Of a stretch of DNA of 64,000 nucleotides, positions 49,401 to 60,660 are shown piece after piece. The position numbers and the translations under genes were made by a program. This stretch comes from Prinia subflava (Eukaryota > Chordata > Aves > Passeriformes > Cisticolidae). Location of the stretch: assembly GCF_021018805.1 (NCBI RefSeq), contig NC_086283.1:15079162-15143161 (forward strand), read 5' to 3'. Numbering within the stretch: position 1 is the stretch's first letter; each line of letters begins with the position of its first letter. A model generated the notes under the pieces. That model did no database searches. It saw only the letters and a list, made by a program, of their open reading frames with translations, and had not been told where the DNA came from.

Positions 49401-52400
49401 AACTGACAGCTAGAAAGAAGAAGGGATGCATCTTCCTGGATCTTGTGGGCCTTTCATCTAAATTCCATCATACTGCAGATGCCTCTCATTTCTCTACTCT
49501 CTTCTTTTGACCCATTTAAGTTGATATGGCTTCTGGAGTTTTGTGATAAGGATCACTAGGGTAGATGGAGAGATTGCAGCGGAGTGAGGACCTTCTAACC
49601 CAGAAAAGATTCCTTAAACAAGGAACAGCTGGGGGCCAGAAGTCTGAGCAATGAGGATGGCCTGCAGTTGTCCAGTGGTCAGGAATTGTCAGGGACCTTC
49701 AAAGATTATCAAGCAAGGAGCAAGGCAAACACAAACTCTTGGTAAATGGAAACCATGGAGAATACAATATAACTGAATCCAAAATAACACAGATAAACCA
49801 GGTGTGAGGAAGAACAAGCCTTCAGCAGCAGAAAGCAAGAATGAAGACAGATCTACAGAAATGCAGCTACAACCAAATAGTGGATTGAGCAGCCCAGAGA
49901 AATTGTTCTTGCCAGGGGAAGTTTTGTCAGACTTTTAATGGACAGGAGAGGCAACATTTTAGGCTCCCAGGTTCTTTGTTCTCTCAGGTTGTGGAGCTTT
50001 GTAGATCAGGACATCAGCAGATGGCTCCTGGCCCCTTTGGACAGAACATCCGTTATCCATGACAGCAAAAGTATTGACCTGTCTGTGACTAGCCTAGGTC
50101 ACTGGTTGAATTTCAATCCACAGAATTGTGTTATTGTTATTCTGAGTTCACTGAAGGCAAACACATCACAATGTACTCTTGTTCTTGTCCTACATCTTCT
50201 TACATTCTTTATGGTCTCAGAGATCCTGGCATTATCCAGTAGTTGCTGCTCCCAACTTACCTTCCTTTCCTTTTTGTTCTGGCTTTGCTTGCAGCTCTGG
50301 AAATCAGAGCAGCCATTTTTTTTGCACCACACATATGGCTTTGCATTTTGTTAGGCAGAAAACCATGCTGGCATTAATGTTCAGTTTGTTTTATTCTGCT
50401 GTTTTTCACTCACATATGTACAAAAGCTGCTTTTAATTCTCACCTCTCATTCTGATGCTTATGTATGCCTCTGCTTTTCTGAGTTATACTTGTTTTATGA
50501 CCTTCTGCTCAGTCAGAAAGTTGGCAGGTATTTGCTGCATTCCTATGAGAAATATTTCTCTTATCTACAGCAAAACTGGCCTGGAGATTTTTATCTGGAT
50601 TGCAGGAGATTTTTATCTGGATTATACCTATGAACATGTCCCTGCAAAAGAAATGGGAGAATTCTCAGTAGTGCTGCACTGCTTTCTGGGTCTGGATTTC
50701 TCAGTCAGTTTCAGAAGTTAATGGATAATGAAGACCTGCCTCAAACAACAGAGACCACCAGGTGTGGAGGAGAACACTTCAGAGAGGGGGTGAGGAAAGC
50801 AGGAATAGTTTTGCCTTCAGAAATGAATGCTGAGAGTAATATCATACTCTGACACTTTACTGGCCACAGCTGGAAAACATTCTGCTGCCTTTTAAAAATG
50901 AAAGTCATTGTATAGTTATATTTCATAATCATGCACACTTTACATTTTTAACATTGCCGGGAAGACTATTTAAATGTCTTAGCACAGAGGGACTGTTTGC
51001 CATAATAATGTCTCCTGAAGAGACATAGCCTACAGAGCTCAGGATGGGCTTTGCTGCCAATTGTCCTTTTAGCAAATGAATTCCCATCTGTGTGAGATGA
51101 GGGCTGTGCTGGAAGATTTCATAGGAGGAGCAGAAGATATTTCTCCACCAGCTTATAAGTTAAATAAAATCTGGTGTAAACTCAGCCGAACTTAAAATGC
51201 CAGTTCCTCAGTTTTACTAACTAGTTTGTCATAGTTATCTTAGTTACACACACATACATGGTGCTTTGTACAATTTTTTTAAACCTTTTAAATTACTGAG
51301 AACAAAAATAGTACACTGAAGTTTAGATTTTGCAATCAGAGCCTTTAACAGTAATGCTTCCCTACTGATTTCATACCATTTATGCTCAGTTGTACCTTCC
51401 ATGCTTTTATATAGGAAAGCATGAGCACTATTGTACACTAGATTTAGATAATGCTTTGAATATAAACCTGACCAGACAGGAAGCTTGTACACGTTTCATG
51501 GTAGGTCTGAAGGTCTTGAGCCATAGTGTGAAACATGACCAGACCCCACTGGGTAATTTTCGTAAAAATGGAATCCCATCATTTGGGTTCTCTCCCCTTC
51601 ATACTAAACAAAATTTAAGCTTTTCCTGCATGCAACCTTATGGCTACAGCATTCTTCTAAGTCTTCTTTTTATTCTTTAGTCTGAATCAGGGCAATTTTT
51701 CTCTTTGGCTGACTGGAATTTAGAGGGCAAGGGTGTTAACCTGCTTCTTATTTTTGATCCAAAGCTGGTGTGCTAAACCCCATGAGTTTAAGAAAACAGA
51801 AAATGTGGAAACATCACTAAAAGCAATATATAGCTAAAAAAAGTTATGATGTGGCATGACATCATATTCTCACAGCAACTAACTCAATCAGAAATGTTCC
51901 TACTGGTCCTAATATGGTTTGGCTGAGGGTACCTCCTGTAAGCATCAAAAGTGGTTATTGAATTTCAGGCTGTGAAATAATTTCTTTGATACAGCACAGG
52001 TGCCACTGCAGTAAATCAGGATATCTCCATGCAATTTTATCAGTTGTGTATCTAACTCAAGGTGTACCCCTGTTTCTGTCACTTATTAAACCAGAGGGTA
52101 AAATACAGATATTTTGAGGATGGGGTGTATACTATGTTAAGTATGAGTAGCCCACAAATGCTTGTTTGCATCCACCCACAAGTCCCCAGTTTCTTGCTTG
52201 TATTCACCTGGTGGCAGATTTGTAGTTTCCATTTGGAGCTGACCCAACTCTGAGAAATTTGCCTGGCCATGACTCTCAGCTGGGTTCTCCATTTCAGTCA
52301 AAAGCAGCTATACTCCAAAAGCCATCCAAGTTTGTTGGGAGAAAGACTCCACATTCTGCCTTAAAATAAGTTACACAGATGGAAAAATACAGCCCAGGTC

Positions 52401-53907
52401 TTTCATCGTTTGTTCACGTTGTACAGACAGGAGTCTTTAGCATGCTGGAGCAGAGCTTGGAGTACCACAGTTTTACAAAGTCAGAGCAAATTAGAAAGAA
52501 AATGGATAAAATCCTCTCATAGTTCACTGTTAAAGAATAATCATAGAGCATCTGCCTTCATGTCTATAGCTGCATTACAATGAAGGACACAATCAGTCTC
52601 TCAAACATACATTTCTAGCTTGGCTTATCATCTCGTACCTCTCAAACTGATTCTTCTGCCTCTATTAAGTAGTTTTCCATTGACATTTTCTGTTCTTTTT
52701 CAATACACCAGGAGCTTTTGATGACATTGACAGTTACAGGACTTTCAAAACTCCATCTTTTTTAATATGAGGACAGTCTGACTTTCTGATATCCTTTCTT
52801 CTGCGTTTATCCTTACATGGTGCAGGTTTTTTGAAGGACTGGGTTTCTCTTAATGGATTTCTCTGGCGTTCCAGTCTGCTCCTGTAAAACCCAGAAAGCA
52901 TAGTTTAGGAGGAACAGGAAGGTATTGCTGAATATGAGTCTTTTTTGAAATTTACCCACTCTTAGGGTGGGGAAGGGAGGTGAGTTGATATTGCTGAAAT
53001 ATTTTTAAAATATCAGGGATACAAAACTTTGCATTTTATGACATTTTTAATGGGACCTTCTGCCTCTACTTTAATCCTCATTTTACCTCATGTATTTATT
53101 TATCTATTTAATGTCGCTGGCTTTTCTTTAACATCACTTATTATGAGGAATGTTGTTAACCTGTTATAGATCAGTTGAGTCATTATACCCACCTTCACCT
53201 TTTATTAATAATATTGCAACTCTGAAATTGGTACTAAGTCATTCTAGACTTCTTTTCCAAGATATTTTCTTCTGTCATGATGCTGTTACAAAACTGCCTG
53301 GCTGCTTTCAGGGTTTTATACTTTGGATCACAAAATACAGATTTTCCTTAGGAATTCCACCGCATTCCTCTTTAGATTCACAATAGTACTAAAAGGAAAA
53401 TACACAAGGACTTTCCAAGGCTGTAGCTCTTCATCCTGATGTGCACTACTCACAAGAACAGAGTCCCTTACTCTTGTTGAGCTGAGGTGGTGTTAGCAGG
53501 GAGGGTCAGCTGGCACTCAGGAAGGACAAGAGTGGCCTGCAGCTTGCACACTGTGGTCCTCTGAAGGGCTGTGGCACTAAAAACCCCAGGCCATGGCATT
53601 TGCTGCAATCTGAAATGCAGTCCCCCACATGCTGCTTTACAGTCAGAGTCAGTAGAGAGCAAGAATCACAATTCCTTTAGCCAACAATGATTCCCTCTCT
53701 GTGCTCCAGCTAGCTTGATAATAAGTCTCTGTCCTGGACTGATGCGTATCTGGGATTTAAGGCTGCTGTTTACTTTTTTGCAAATTGTCAGCCATTGGCA
53801 TAGGTCTTGTGTTTGTACAGCATTACCAGCATCTATTTGGATGATGTTACAGAATAGGGTACAGCATGGTCAGTAACAGTTCAAAGCCCTTTTTCTCTTA
53901 GCTGTCA
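37421..53907. other. Unique noncoding sequence (16.5 kb)
   Basis: No exon, RNA gene or transposon that I can support. Open frames are all at most 138 codons and look random. Minor features are a polypyrimidine-rich patch near 42483-42548, a 19-bp exact direct repeat at 50583-50601 and 50605-50623, and short A or T runs. This may be intronic or intergenic; nothing in it decides which. Confidence 0.5.
50583..50623 (+). repeat. 19-bp tandem duplication, 22-bp period
   Basis: GGAGATTTTTATCTGGATT at 50583-50601 is repeated exactly at 50605-50623 with a 3-nt spacer. It is likely a recent replication-slippage duplication. Confidence 0.9.
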
Positions 53908-54938
53908 CAAAAGCACTGGTAGATTGAGAACTGCCTGAATGGCATATCTCAGGGTTGTGGTCACTGGTGCAGGGTCCACTTGGAGGCCTGTCACTAGTGG
54001 TGTCCCACGGGGGTCAATACTGGGCCCAGTTTTGTTTGACTTGTTCACCCATGACTTGGATGAAGGGGCAGAGGCCTCCTCAGCAAGTTCACTGATGACA
54101 CAAAGCTGGGAGGAGTGGCTGATTCCCCAGAGGGATGTGCAGGCCTTCAGCAGGATCTTGACAGGATGCAGAGACAGGCAGAGAGGAACTGTCTGAAATT
54201 CAGAAAAGTGCAGGGTCCTTCTCCTGGCAAAGAATATCCCCAAACACCAGCACAGGCTGGGGCTGAGCTGCTGGAAAGCAGCTGTGTATTTAGCACCTGG
54301 GGCTTCTGGTGGACAACAAGCCATCCATGAGCCAGCTGTGCCCTGGTGGCCCTGCCCTAATCTATCCTGGGGTAAATTAGGAAGAGCATTGACAGCGCAT
54401 TGAAGGTGGTGATTCTGCCCTCTACTCAGCCTTGGTGAGGTGCATCTGGAGTGCTGTGTCCAGTTTGGGGCTCCTCAGGGCAAGGGAGACATGGAGCTCC
54501 TGGAGTGAGTTCAGAGGAGAGTGACAAGGATCATGGTGGAACCGGAAAACCTTTCTTAGGAGAAAAAGACTGATGCAGCTGAGCCAGTTTAGCCTGGATC
54601 AGAGAAGACTGAGAGGGACCTTATCAATGTATGTGATTAACTGAAGGGACCATATCAAAAGGAGAGAACAAGACTCTTCTCAGTGGTGTCAAGCAATAAG
54701 ACAAGAGGCATTGAGCAGAAACTGATGCACAAGAAGTTTCACCTGAACAAGTGTGGGTTACAGAGCATGGGAGCAGGCTGCCCAGAGAGGCTCTGGAGTC
54801 TCCCTCACTGGAGATATTCAAGAACAATCTGAACATAATCCAGAGCACAATGCTCTAGGGAAAACCTGCCTGGGGAAGGTTGGACCAAATTACCTCCAGT
54901 GGCCCCTTCCAACCTTAAATCATAGGATCTCAGAATAA
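53908..54938 (+). mobile_element. CR1 LINE, 5'-truncated, end of reverse transcriptase plus 3' UTR
   Basis: CR1 elements are the main avian LINEs; their second ORF encodes endonuclease and reverse transcriptase. Here translation from about 53910 reads into the conserved reverse-transcriptase block [19 protein letters not shown] (53990-54046), then, in another frame, [10 protein letters not shown] (54085-54114). The catalytic box is FTDD where CR1 normally has FADD, and a frame change separates the two blocks, so this is a dead copy. Downstream comes the usual CR1 3' end ('gagaggctctggagtctccc' near 54785, then 'ggccccttccaaccttaaat', ending near 54938). The 5' portion is missing, the common CR1 truncation. 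Boundaries are approximate to about 20 bp. Confidence 0.9.
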
Positions 54939-57183
54939 GTGAAGTGTTGACAAGTAGGAATCAAGACTTTGATTCAGAAATGTGGGATGACCAGTAAGGA
55001 CATGCCTAAATATAAGTCTATGTTTAAATACACTCCTGAAGCTAAGCCCAAACATTTGCAGATAGAATCTGAGCTGATTAGTACCCATAACCATGTTAGA
55101 TTTTTACTGAGCCCATAATAAGCTTCTCTTTAATGCTGTGGCAAGGGACTAGCATACACTCACTTCTTATTCAAACACTTAGGAAATTATTTTGATTCCA
55201 GAACTAATTAACTGGACTATATCTTAATCATTCCTGCTAGTATCATACAGACGTAAGCAAACCATCATATGATTCCCTACCAGCCTGATATATTTTCAAT
55301 TTCAATGTAACTAAATAATTGCAGTAGCAATTAGTTAAAATGTAAGTAGGAAAAAACATTGGATGGAGACATCTTAATTTAAATATAATCCATTAAGTAA
55401 AAACTGCTATTCTAATTAGTGATAATGTAGCACAATTAGGAAATAAAATTTGATTGGTACATTGGAATTTAAACTTAATTAGTAGCTGCTATCCTAATTA
55501 GTAAATGCAGTACAGTTTGAGCAGCATTTTCTTGGGGAGAAGTGCATGTACAGTAGAGATGATGATGAGGAAAGAGACCTCAGGAGAGCTGAGGTGGGGA
55601 GTGTGGAGTCCAGGAGTTCAGCCAGTGTCAAGCCTAAAGTCCTGCTTCTGAACCAACACTGACCTCAGAGCAGAGGAGTTTGATCTCGATCAAAAAAGTC
55701 GATGTGAAGGATAGTTCACTGTCACCTTTGGGCAATCTCTCCCTGCAGTTAATTACTTCCACTGCCCAGATGGAGTGTTTCACTTTGACATCTACAGTTT
55801 TCTGTTTCCAAATCTGGACTGGTAAATTTTGATAAACTAGGGAAAAAAGATATGGTAGTCAACTAAATTGAAGAGCTCAGCATTTTGAATTGAAGAATGC
55901 AGAGTTGTCCCAGACATAAAGGTGCTGCAATACCATGGGTCTGCACTCTTATAGGAGGGAGGACATTGACGGAAGGAGCTTGAGACCCAGCAGGATCTAC
56001 AGCCTTCTTAGAAAGATAACATTTCTTTCAATGAGAGAGGGGAGGTGAAAAAAAAAGTTTTGGCTGTTGTTTGCATTGAACTCCTCATAATTTCAACTTC
56101 TTTCTCCTGGAAAATATTTCACCTAAGCCTCATATTATGTACACATACTTAGCACCCTTCTTCATTGCATTACTTTGCATTTATTGACACTGAATTTTGT
56201 CTGCTGTTTTATCATCCAGTCACTTAATCTCATCAACATTTCAATGTCAAGTTTAGATTTGTGTTTCTGAACTAGCATGAAAATACCAGGAAATTTTGTA
56301 GCCTCCTAATCACTCCTTTTGCAATCTCCTGTGACTACACAGAACATACCAGGTCCTAGTAGCATTTTATAGACTTCTATTACCTCTTCATTACATACCT
56401 TTTAAGAGAGAAAAAAATATATTTGGAATAAATTAATTACAAACATTTAATACGTAGGAACAAGAAATACAAATTAATAACCTTATCCCCTGCTATCCCT
56501 AAAAGACTGGTCAGAGAATCTCTGTCAGAAGATTTAAAATTCTGGTACTTTGTATTGATTGGATTCTTGTTATTAATACACACATTGCAGACAATTTCAA
56601 TAGATTTGTATGGTAATGGTTTCTTTTTATAAAAACTGCATAGTTGTTTTTTTCCTTACTGGATCAATTTATCCAAATGCCTATTCGTTCTATTCTTAAT
56701 TACAGTTTACACCAGATGCTCCAAGATTTACTTCAAGAATATTTGTTATATTTACCACTTTCCATCCCTGTGGTACCAAGAGCTATTTAAAGAGTACATA
56801 AAAAGAACAGAGCTGGTAGGTCAACATTTTCATACTTATATTGCTTGGCACCTCTTGTGTGAATATTAGTTAGCTTTTGCAGTTGGTTACTAACTATTCT
56901 TCCTGCTAATTTACTTGGAAACCTTTTATATCAGTAATTTAATTAGAGTCAGATTGTCAGAAAAACACCCCAGAAAGAGATGTTGCAGTATGAGAAAGCT
57001 CCCTCATTTTACTCAAAACGACTTTTTTAAATGCCTTTTTATTACATAGTCTGATCCTCTCTGGTGACCCTGACTGTGACTCAATAATTTTTAATCCCTA
57101 CAGTACTGACAGCAACATGCCTTTTTCTGATGTATGTACAAGGTGGAAAGTGCATTTAGTAGGCTCAGCTCCACAACCACACT
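54939..57183. other. Unique noncoding, A/T-rich, with a TAATTAG-rich patch
   Basis: No gene recognised. The stretch is mostly A/T-rich sequence, and 55205-55502 contains several homeodomain-type TAATTA/AATTAG words and a diverged 82-bp-spaced repeat. The DNA next to the ERV target site is pyrimidine-rich. Confidence 0.55.
55404..55502 (+). repeat. Diverged direct repeat containing TAATTAG
   Basis: CTGCTATTCTAATTAGT at 55404-55420 recurs as CTGCTATCCTAATTAGT at 55486-55502, an 82-bp spacing, with partial similarity in the surrounding A/T-rich sequence. Both copies contain the homeodomain core TAATTAG. Confidence 0.75.
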
Positions 57184-57189
57184 CCTCTC
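57184..57189. repeat. Target-site duplication CCTCTC, left copy
   Basis: Identical to 61670-61675 and abuts the 5' LTR. Joining the flanks restores a pyrimidine-rich target (CTCCTCTC followed by C and T runs). Six bases is the size made by betaretrovirus-like integrases. Confidence 0.88.
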
Positions 57190-57507
57190 TGTAGTCGTGC
57201 ATTTCTGTACCCGAGCAGGTGTTTCCATATAAGGAAGTGAAGCTAGAATTTTCTATAGCCTGCTCGCTGTAATTGGCTTGGTCCCAACACAGACACAGTG
57301 ATAGGACTGTAGAAGTGCACCTCAAAGCCTAGTGTCCATCTCATTGGGCCAAGAGCCAAAAAAGCCCACCTAGACCATCGAGTACTAAAGGGCCTGCATA
57401 AGGGTACACGAGGCTTTTTGGGAGTGCCTTAGCCAGTGTAACTGTGCTTGGTACACTGTGCTCGGCTTATCTCTTTTCATTTTGTAACGTTTATTATTTT
57501 TCCTGTT

Positions 57508-57513
57508 ATTAAA
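57508..57513 (+). promoter_or_regulatory. Polyadenylation signal ATTAAA in 5' LTR
   Basis: Common variant poly(A) hexamer; the same hexamer lies at 61563-61568 in the 3' LTR, where it would end ERV transcripts. Confidence 0.55.
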
Positions 57514-57594
57514 ACTTTATTTTACAAAGCATATCCTGGGAAGCCGTCTCGCTATTTTATTAAGCCATTTCTCCGCTGGCTGGACCCTCGGAGT

Positions 57595-57614
57595 TATCGG
57601 GAGCTACCCCGATA
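57595..57614 (+). promoter_or_regulatory. Terminal U5 stem-loop
   Basis: TATCGGG (57595-57601) pairs with CCCGATA (57608-57614) across AGCTAC, ending exactly at the LTR boundary. The matching 20 bases of the 3' LTR (61650-61669) also fold, with a GAAA loop, despite four differences. Confidence 0.6.
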
Positions 57615-57616
57615 AA

Positions 57617-57636
57617 TGGCACCTTCGAACAGGGAC
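57617..57636 (+). promoter_or_regulatory. Primer-binding site, tRNA-Lys-like
   Basis: TGGCACCTTCGAACAGGGAC begins two bases after the LTR, the normal position for a retroviral primer-binding site. From memory it resembles the complement of the 3' end of tRNA-Lys3 (TGGCGCCCGAACAGGGAC), with one substitution and an extra TT. A tRNA I do not recall exactly could match better. Confidence 0.6.
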
Positions 57637-57998
57637 CCTACATTAGGGTAACTGAATCGATGTTTGCTGACAAAGCCCTCACGTTCAGCTAGGCCATTTT
57701 GCTCTTGGTTTCGTTTTTTTAAAAGCGAGCTCGTGGTGGTTTTTTTGGTCGTGAAAATAAAACCACATTTTTGGGTCAAAAAGGCTGAGAGGGAGCCTTT
57801 TGACTGAACCCCTATACCGGTGAGAGGGGGTCTTTGCCGGACACCGATTCTGGTACAAGGTGGATTACTCTTTAGAAGAGAGAAGCTGCAGTCTAGCAGA
57901 GCTGGAGACAGAGAACAGCTAATCACCGAGTGACCTGAGAGAATCGGAGACAACCAAGAGCTGCCGGGAGATCACAAGAGCCATTCTGGTGAGTGACA
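57637..57998 (+). other. ERV leader (5' untranslated, putative packaging region)
   Basis: 362 bp between the primer-binding site and the gag ATG, purine-rich toward its end. Several complementary segments could fold, and a packaging signal would be expected here by analogy with other retroviruses. None is identified individually. A strong splice donor lies at its end. Confidence 0.6.
57986..57994 (+). promoter_or_regulatory. Candidate major splice donor
   Basis: CTG|GTGAGT, with the junction after 57988, matches the vertebrate 5' splice-site consensus closely. It lies 10 bases upstream of the gag start, so a spliced RNA would skip the gag ATG, as retroviral subgenomic messages do. Confidence 0.6.
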
Positions 57999-59321
57999 AT
58001 GGGGACCCGGCAATCCGTAGAACAGCGAGACACCTTTTGTTATTTTAATTATAAACTGACTATTCAAGACTATAAGTTTGAGAGGAAAGAACTTAAAAAA
58101 CTTGTGAAATGGGTCTATAAGAAGTATCCGGACACTAATACAGCTGAAACAGTAACAGTGGAATTTTGGGACAAAATAGGATTGAAGTTGTATAATTCAA
58201 AGAAAAAATCTGTGTTAAAATTAAGACCCATCTTTAAAACTGTGTTAGACTTTGTAACAGAAGAAGGCGAAAGGCTCAGCAGTGAAAAAACACTTGAAAC
58301 TGCAGAAAGAGAAACCTTGAGAAAAGCCTCTAAAAGCAACCATAAAAAAGGAGCCCAGAAAGTAAAATGCAAAAAGGCTCCTGCTCACCTTAGACATGAA
58401 GATAAAAATCCAAGTTCTGATGCCCCAAGTCCCAGAAAAAACCGGTTTGATTTACTCCCGAGGAGAAGGCACGGGGCGGCTCAAAGCCCTCCCCCGAGCC
58501 GTCCTCAGACCCCCGGAGTGGGACCTGTGCCAGCCGTGGCCAAGCAGGCAAGGGTTCCATTCCAACCGCCCTCCCCACCCCCTCAGTCACCCAGTACGAG
58601 ATTCGGGCGATCCCGGTCCGTTAATTTTGAGCGCGCGAGTTTTGAACAAAGCCCTGAAAGCGCGGGCTCACAGAACAATGAAAAACGTGGAATTCTCCCC
58701 ATCTCTGAGGCAGAAACTTTAGCTCCAGGTGGGCGGGCTCAGTACAGCCCGACGCTGCGGCACGAACCATCTGATGTGTCGCTCAGCTCCTCCCACTCCA
58801 GCACGGGAGGCTCCCCCTCCATGGGCGGTCCCAAGCCTCGGGCACCGCCCCGGGTTGTCACCCACAGCCTGGACAGACACGCCCTGGCTGTGACGAGCGT
58901 GGGAACCAGATGTGACATCCCGGAACTCGCCACCCCCAAGATGGCGGCGCCCATGCCGGAGAAATGTAAACAAACTCCGATGAAAAATCAGAAGGTTTCC
59001 CACACGTCCTGCAGTTTCTCTGATGATTCAGAGGATTCATCAGCCAGCATAGATCCCTGGCACAACATAAGGAAAGAAACCAGCACCCGAGAGCCAGCCC
59101 GGCTCTGGCGACAGGAGACCAAAACAAAACAAAAACAAGGACAGAGCAAGACTGAAGCAGTGAAAGTTTATCAACGTCTAAAACCCTCCAAGAAAACAGA
59201 ACAGAGACAGCTAACAGTTCAATTCCAGCAGCCAAGATACAAAGTAGACTTCGTCCAAAAGAAGACTGTCATGAAAACCACCACAAGAATCCACCAAAGC
59301 AGCAGGCTCAAAATACCTTAA
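57999..59321 (+). CDS. gag: Gag-like protein with N-terminal retroviral matrix domain, 440 aa
   Basis: Uninterrupted frame beginning MGTRQS. The ATG at 57999 is preferred over the GTG two codons earlier because MG at the N-terminus is the retroviral myristoylation signal. Residues 1 to about 95 resemble a betaretroviral matrix (membrane-targeting) domain: a helical stretch, a conserved aromatic-proline segment (WVYKKYP, 38-44), and FWDKIGLKL (56-64). The rest does not look like Gag. Residues 100-160 are strongly basic (including RRRH), 163-200 proline-rich (PPPSRP, PPSPPPQSP), 240-290 serine/glycine/proline-rich, 335-350 acidic-serine (SDDSEDSSAS), and 360-440 lysine/arginine/glutamine-rich. 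I see no capsid major homology region, no CCHC zinc knuckle, and no PTAP, PPPY or YPxL late motif. The usual betaretroviral Gag exceeds 550 residues and continues into capsid. The product, if made, would be a membrane-targeted basic protein of unknown role. Confidence 0.8.
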   Translation: MGTRQSVEQRDTFCYFNYKLTIQDYKFERKELKKLVKWVYKKYPDTNTAETVTVEFWDKIGLKLYNSKKKSVLKLRPIFKTVLDFVTEEGERLSSEKTLETAERETLRKASKSNHKKGAQKVKCKKAPAHLRHEDKNPSSDAPSPRKNRFDLLPRRRHGAAQSPPPSRPQTPGVGPVPAVAKQARVPFQPPSPPPQSPSTRFGRSRSVNFERASFEQSPESAGSQNNEKRGILPISEAETLAPGGRAQYSPTLRHEPSDVSLSSSHSSTGGSPSMGGPKPRAPPRVVTHSLDRHALAVTSVGTRCDIPELATPKMAAPMPEKCKQTPMKNQKVSHTSCSFSDDSEDSSASIDPWHNIRKETSTREPARLWRQETKTKQKQGQSKTEAVKVYQRLKPSKKTEQRQLTVQFQQPRYKVDFVQKKTVMKTTTRIHQSSRLKIP

Positions 59322-60660
59322 AACCCTGACCTATTCTTTTATTTTGCAGTTTTAACAAGAAACCCAGAACTTTATAAGTTAATTTTTTCATTAAGATCTG
59401 AAAAAGACTACCAAGTGACTCCAATACAAAAAGTTTTTCTTTTCTGTTTTGTCAATTAAGCAAGAAGATTGTAATAACTTGCCCAAAAAATTTATATTCC
59501 AAACTAATTATAAAAGCGAATTCCTAAATAATTTTTCCTTTACAGGAAAAGATTCTGCAAAAATATTTTGCTTGCTCATATCTTTAATTGAAATAGTTAA
59601 TTCAAAATTCAAAAGTTTTTAAAAATGGCCCATATAAATATTACAAAAAAAAATTATTAAATTCATCTCTATAATTAAATTGAAAACCTTTCAAAATTCA
59701 TACTCCTCTAAAAACAATTTGTTTTATAAATAAGTCAAGAAAATCTAAAATCTCATAACCATGTAGTGAAATCCTAACACCAAAAAATAAAAATCAGATT
59801 TTAAGAAAGTCTAAAAACTATATCTCAAAACCAAAAAAGAACAACTGTCTACATGTTTTTCAAAGTTCATATTTTATGTTTACAAATTTTTATGTTGCAA
59901 GTTTAGTAGAGGGAGCAGAGACCTCTCAAGAAAAAGTTCTAATCAATTGTAAATTCACATTAAAATACTAATCTTTTTCCTTTTTTCTCAACAGCAACTG
60001 TATTGTGTCACATGTTAAAGCAAACACTAAACTCCTAAGTTTTATAGCAAATAGCAAGGTAACAGCAAACTTTTAACCATACATCAAAATACATCAGCTC
60101 TTGTAAAAAGTGTCGCATATATCTCAAAGTCAAATTAAGACAATTGTGCAACCATGCCCAAACTACCAAACACTAACTACACCATCAATAGCAGCAAAAG
60201 TTAACCCTCAAAATTAAAAACAAGTATCATGCAATATCAACCATTTAAACAATTCAAACAAATTCACTTGTCTAACCACACACTTTTTAAAGTATGTTCT
60301 ACCTCAACACATAAAGGAGAAAAAGACCAAAAAAGACAATTAAAACATCTCTTGTAAACATTTCTCATTCCTAAATGTACAGTTCTTAAAATTACAGAAG
60401 TTTTTCAACATATCAAATCTACCGCATATTATAACTAATTCATTCAAAAGCCAATCTATTGTTAAAAAGCACACAAACAGCTAAAAATGCTCTTTAAAAG
60501 ATAAAAATGGGAGAAGGTGTAGTGCTTTCTATTATAGAAAGGTTGAACAAAGTTATATATATGTTTTTTAATCTCTCATATTCATAAAAATTCTGAAAAC
60601 AAGACAAATTTTAGAGCCTGTCCTTTATGGCAGGGAGAGAGGTTTTGTTTGTCTCCACAG
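59322..60660 (+). other. ERV interior, A/T-rich, no pol or env
   Basis: 1.34 kb of strongly A-rich sequence with stops in all frames at close spacing and no recognisable protease, polymerase or envelope fragment. Several pyrimidine tracts followed by AG could serve as splice acceptors, e.g. TTTATTTTGCAG ending at 59349 and GTTTGTCTCCACAG ending at 60660. Its origin (decayed viral sequence or captured host DNA) cannot be told from composition alone. Confidence 0.65.
60647..60660 (+). promoter_or_regulatory. Candidate splice acceptor
   Basis: GTTTGTCTCCACAG is a well-formed pyrimidine tract plus CAG. It opens onto a frame that stays open for 47 codons. It is the most persuasive partner for the leader donor at 57988. 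Confidence 0.45.

Larger units (their letters stand above)
57190..57614 (+). repeat. 5' LTR of the ERV, 425 bp
   Basis: Starts TGTAGTCGTGC and ends CCCCGATA. Its partner is 61245-61669, the same length and offset by exactly 4055 bp. By eye the first 414 positions differ at 5 (all transitions, in the 5' half of U3) and the last 11 at 4. The ATTAAA at 57508-57513 lies in TTATTAAAA, which could double as a TATA-like element. If so, U3 is about 340 bp, R very short and U5 about 80 bp, the betaretroviral layout. A CATAAGG at 57397-57403 is an alternative TATA-like site. U5 closes with a stem-loop (57595-57614). Confidence 0.92.

Noticed and set aside
57228..57234. TATAAGG as the ERV promoter TATA box
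   Set aside because: It is only 39 bp into the LTR, leaving almost no U3; the sites near 57397 or 57506 are better placed.
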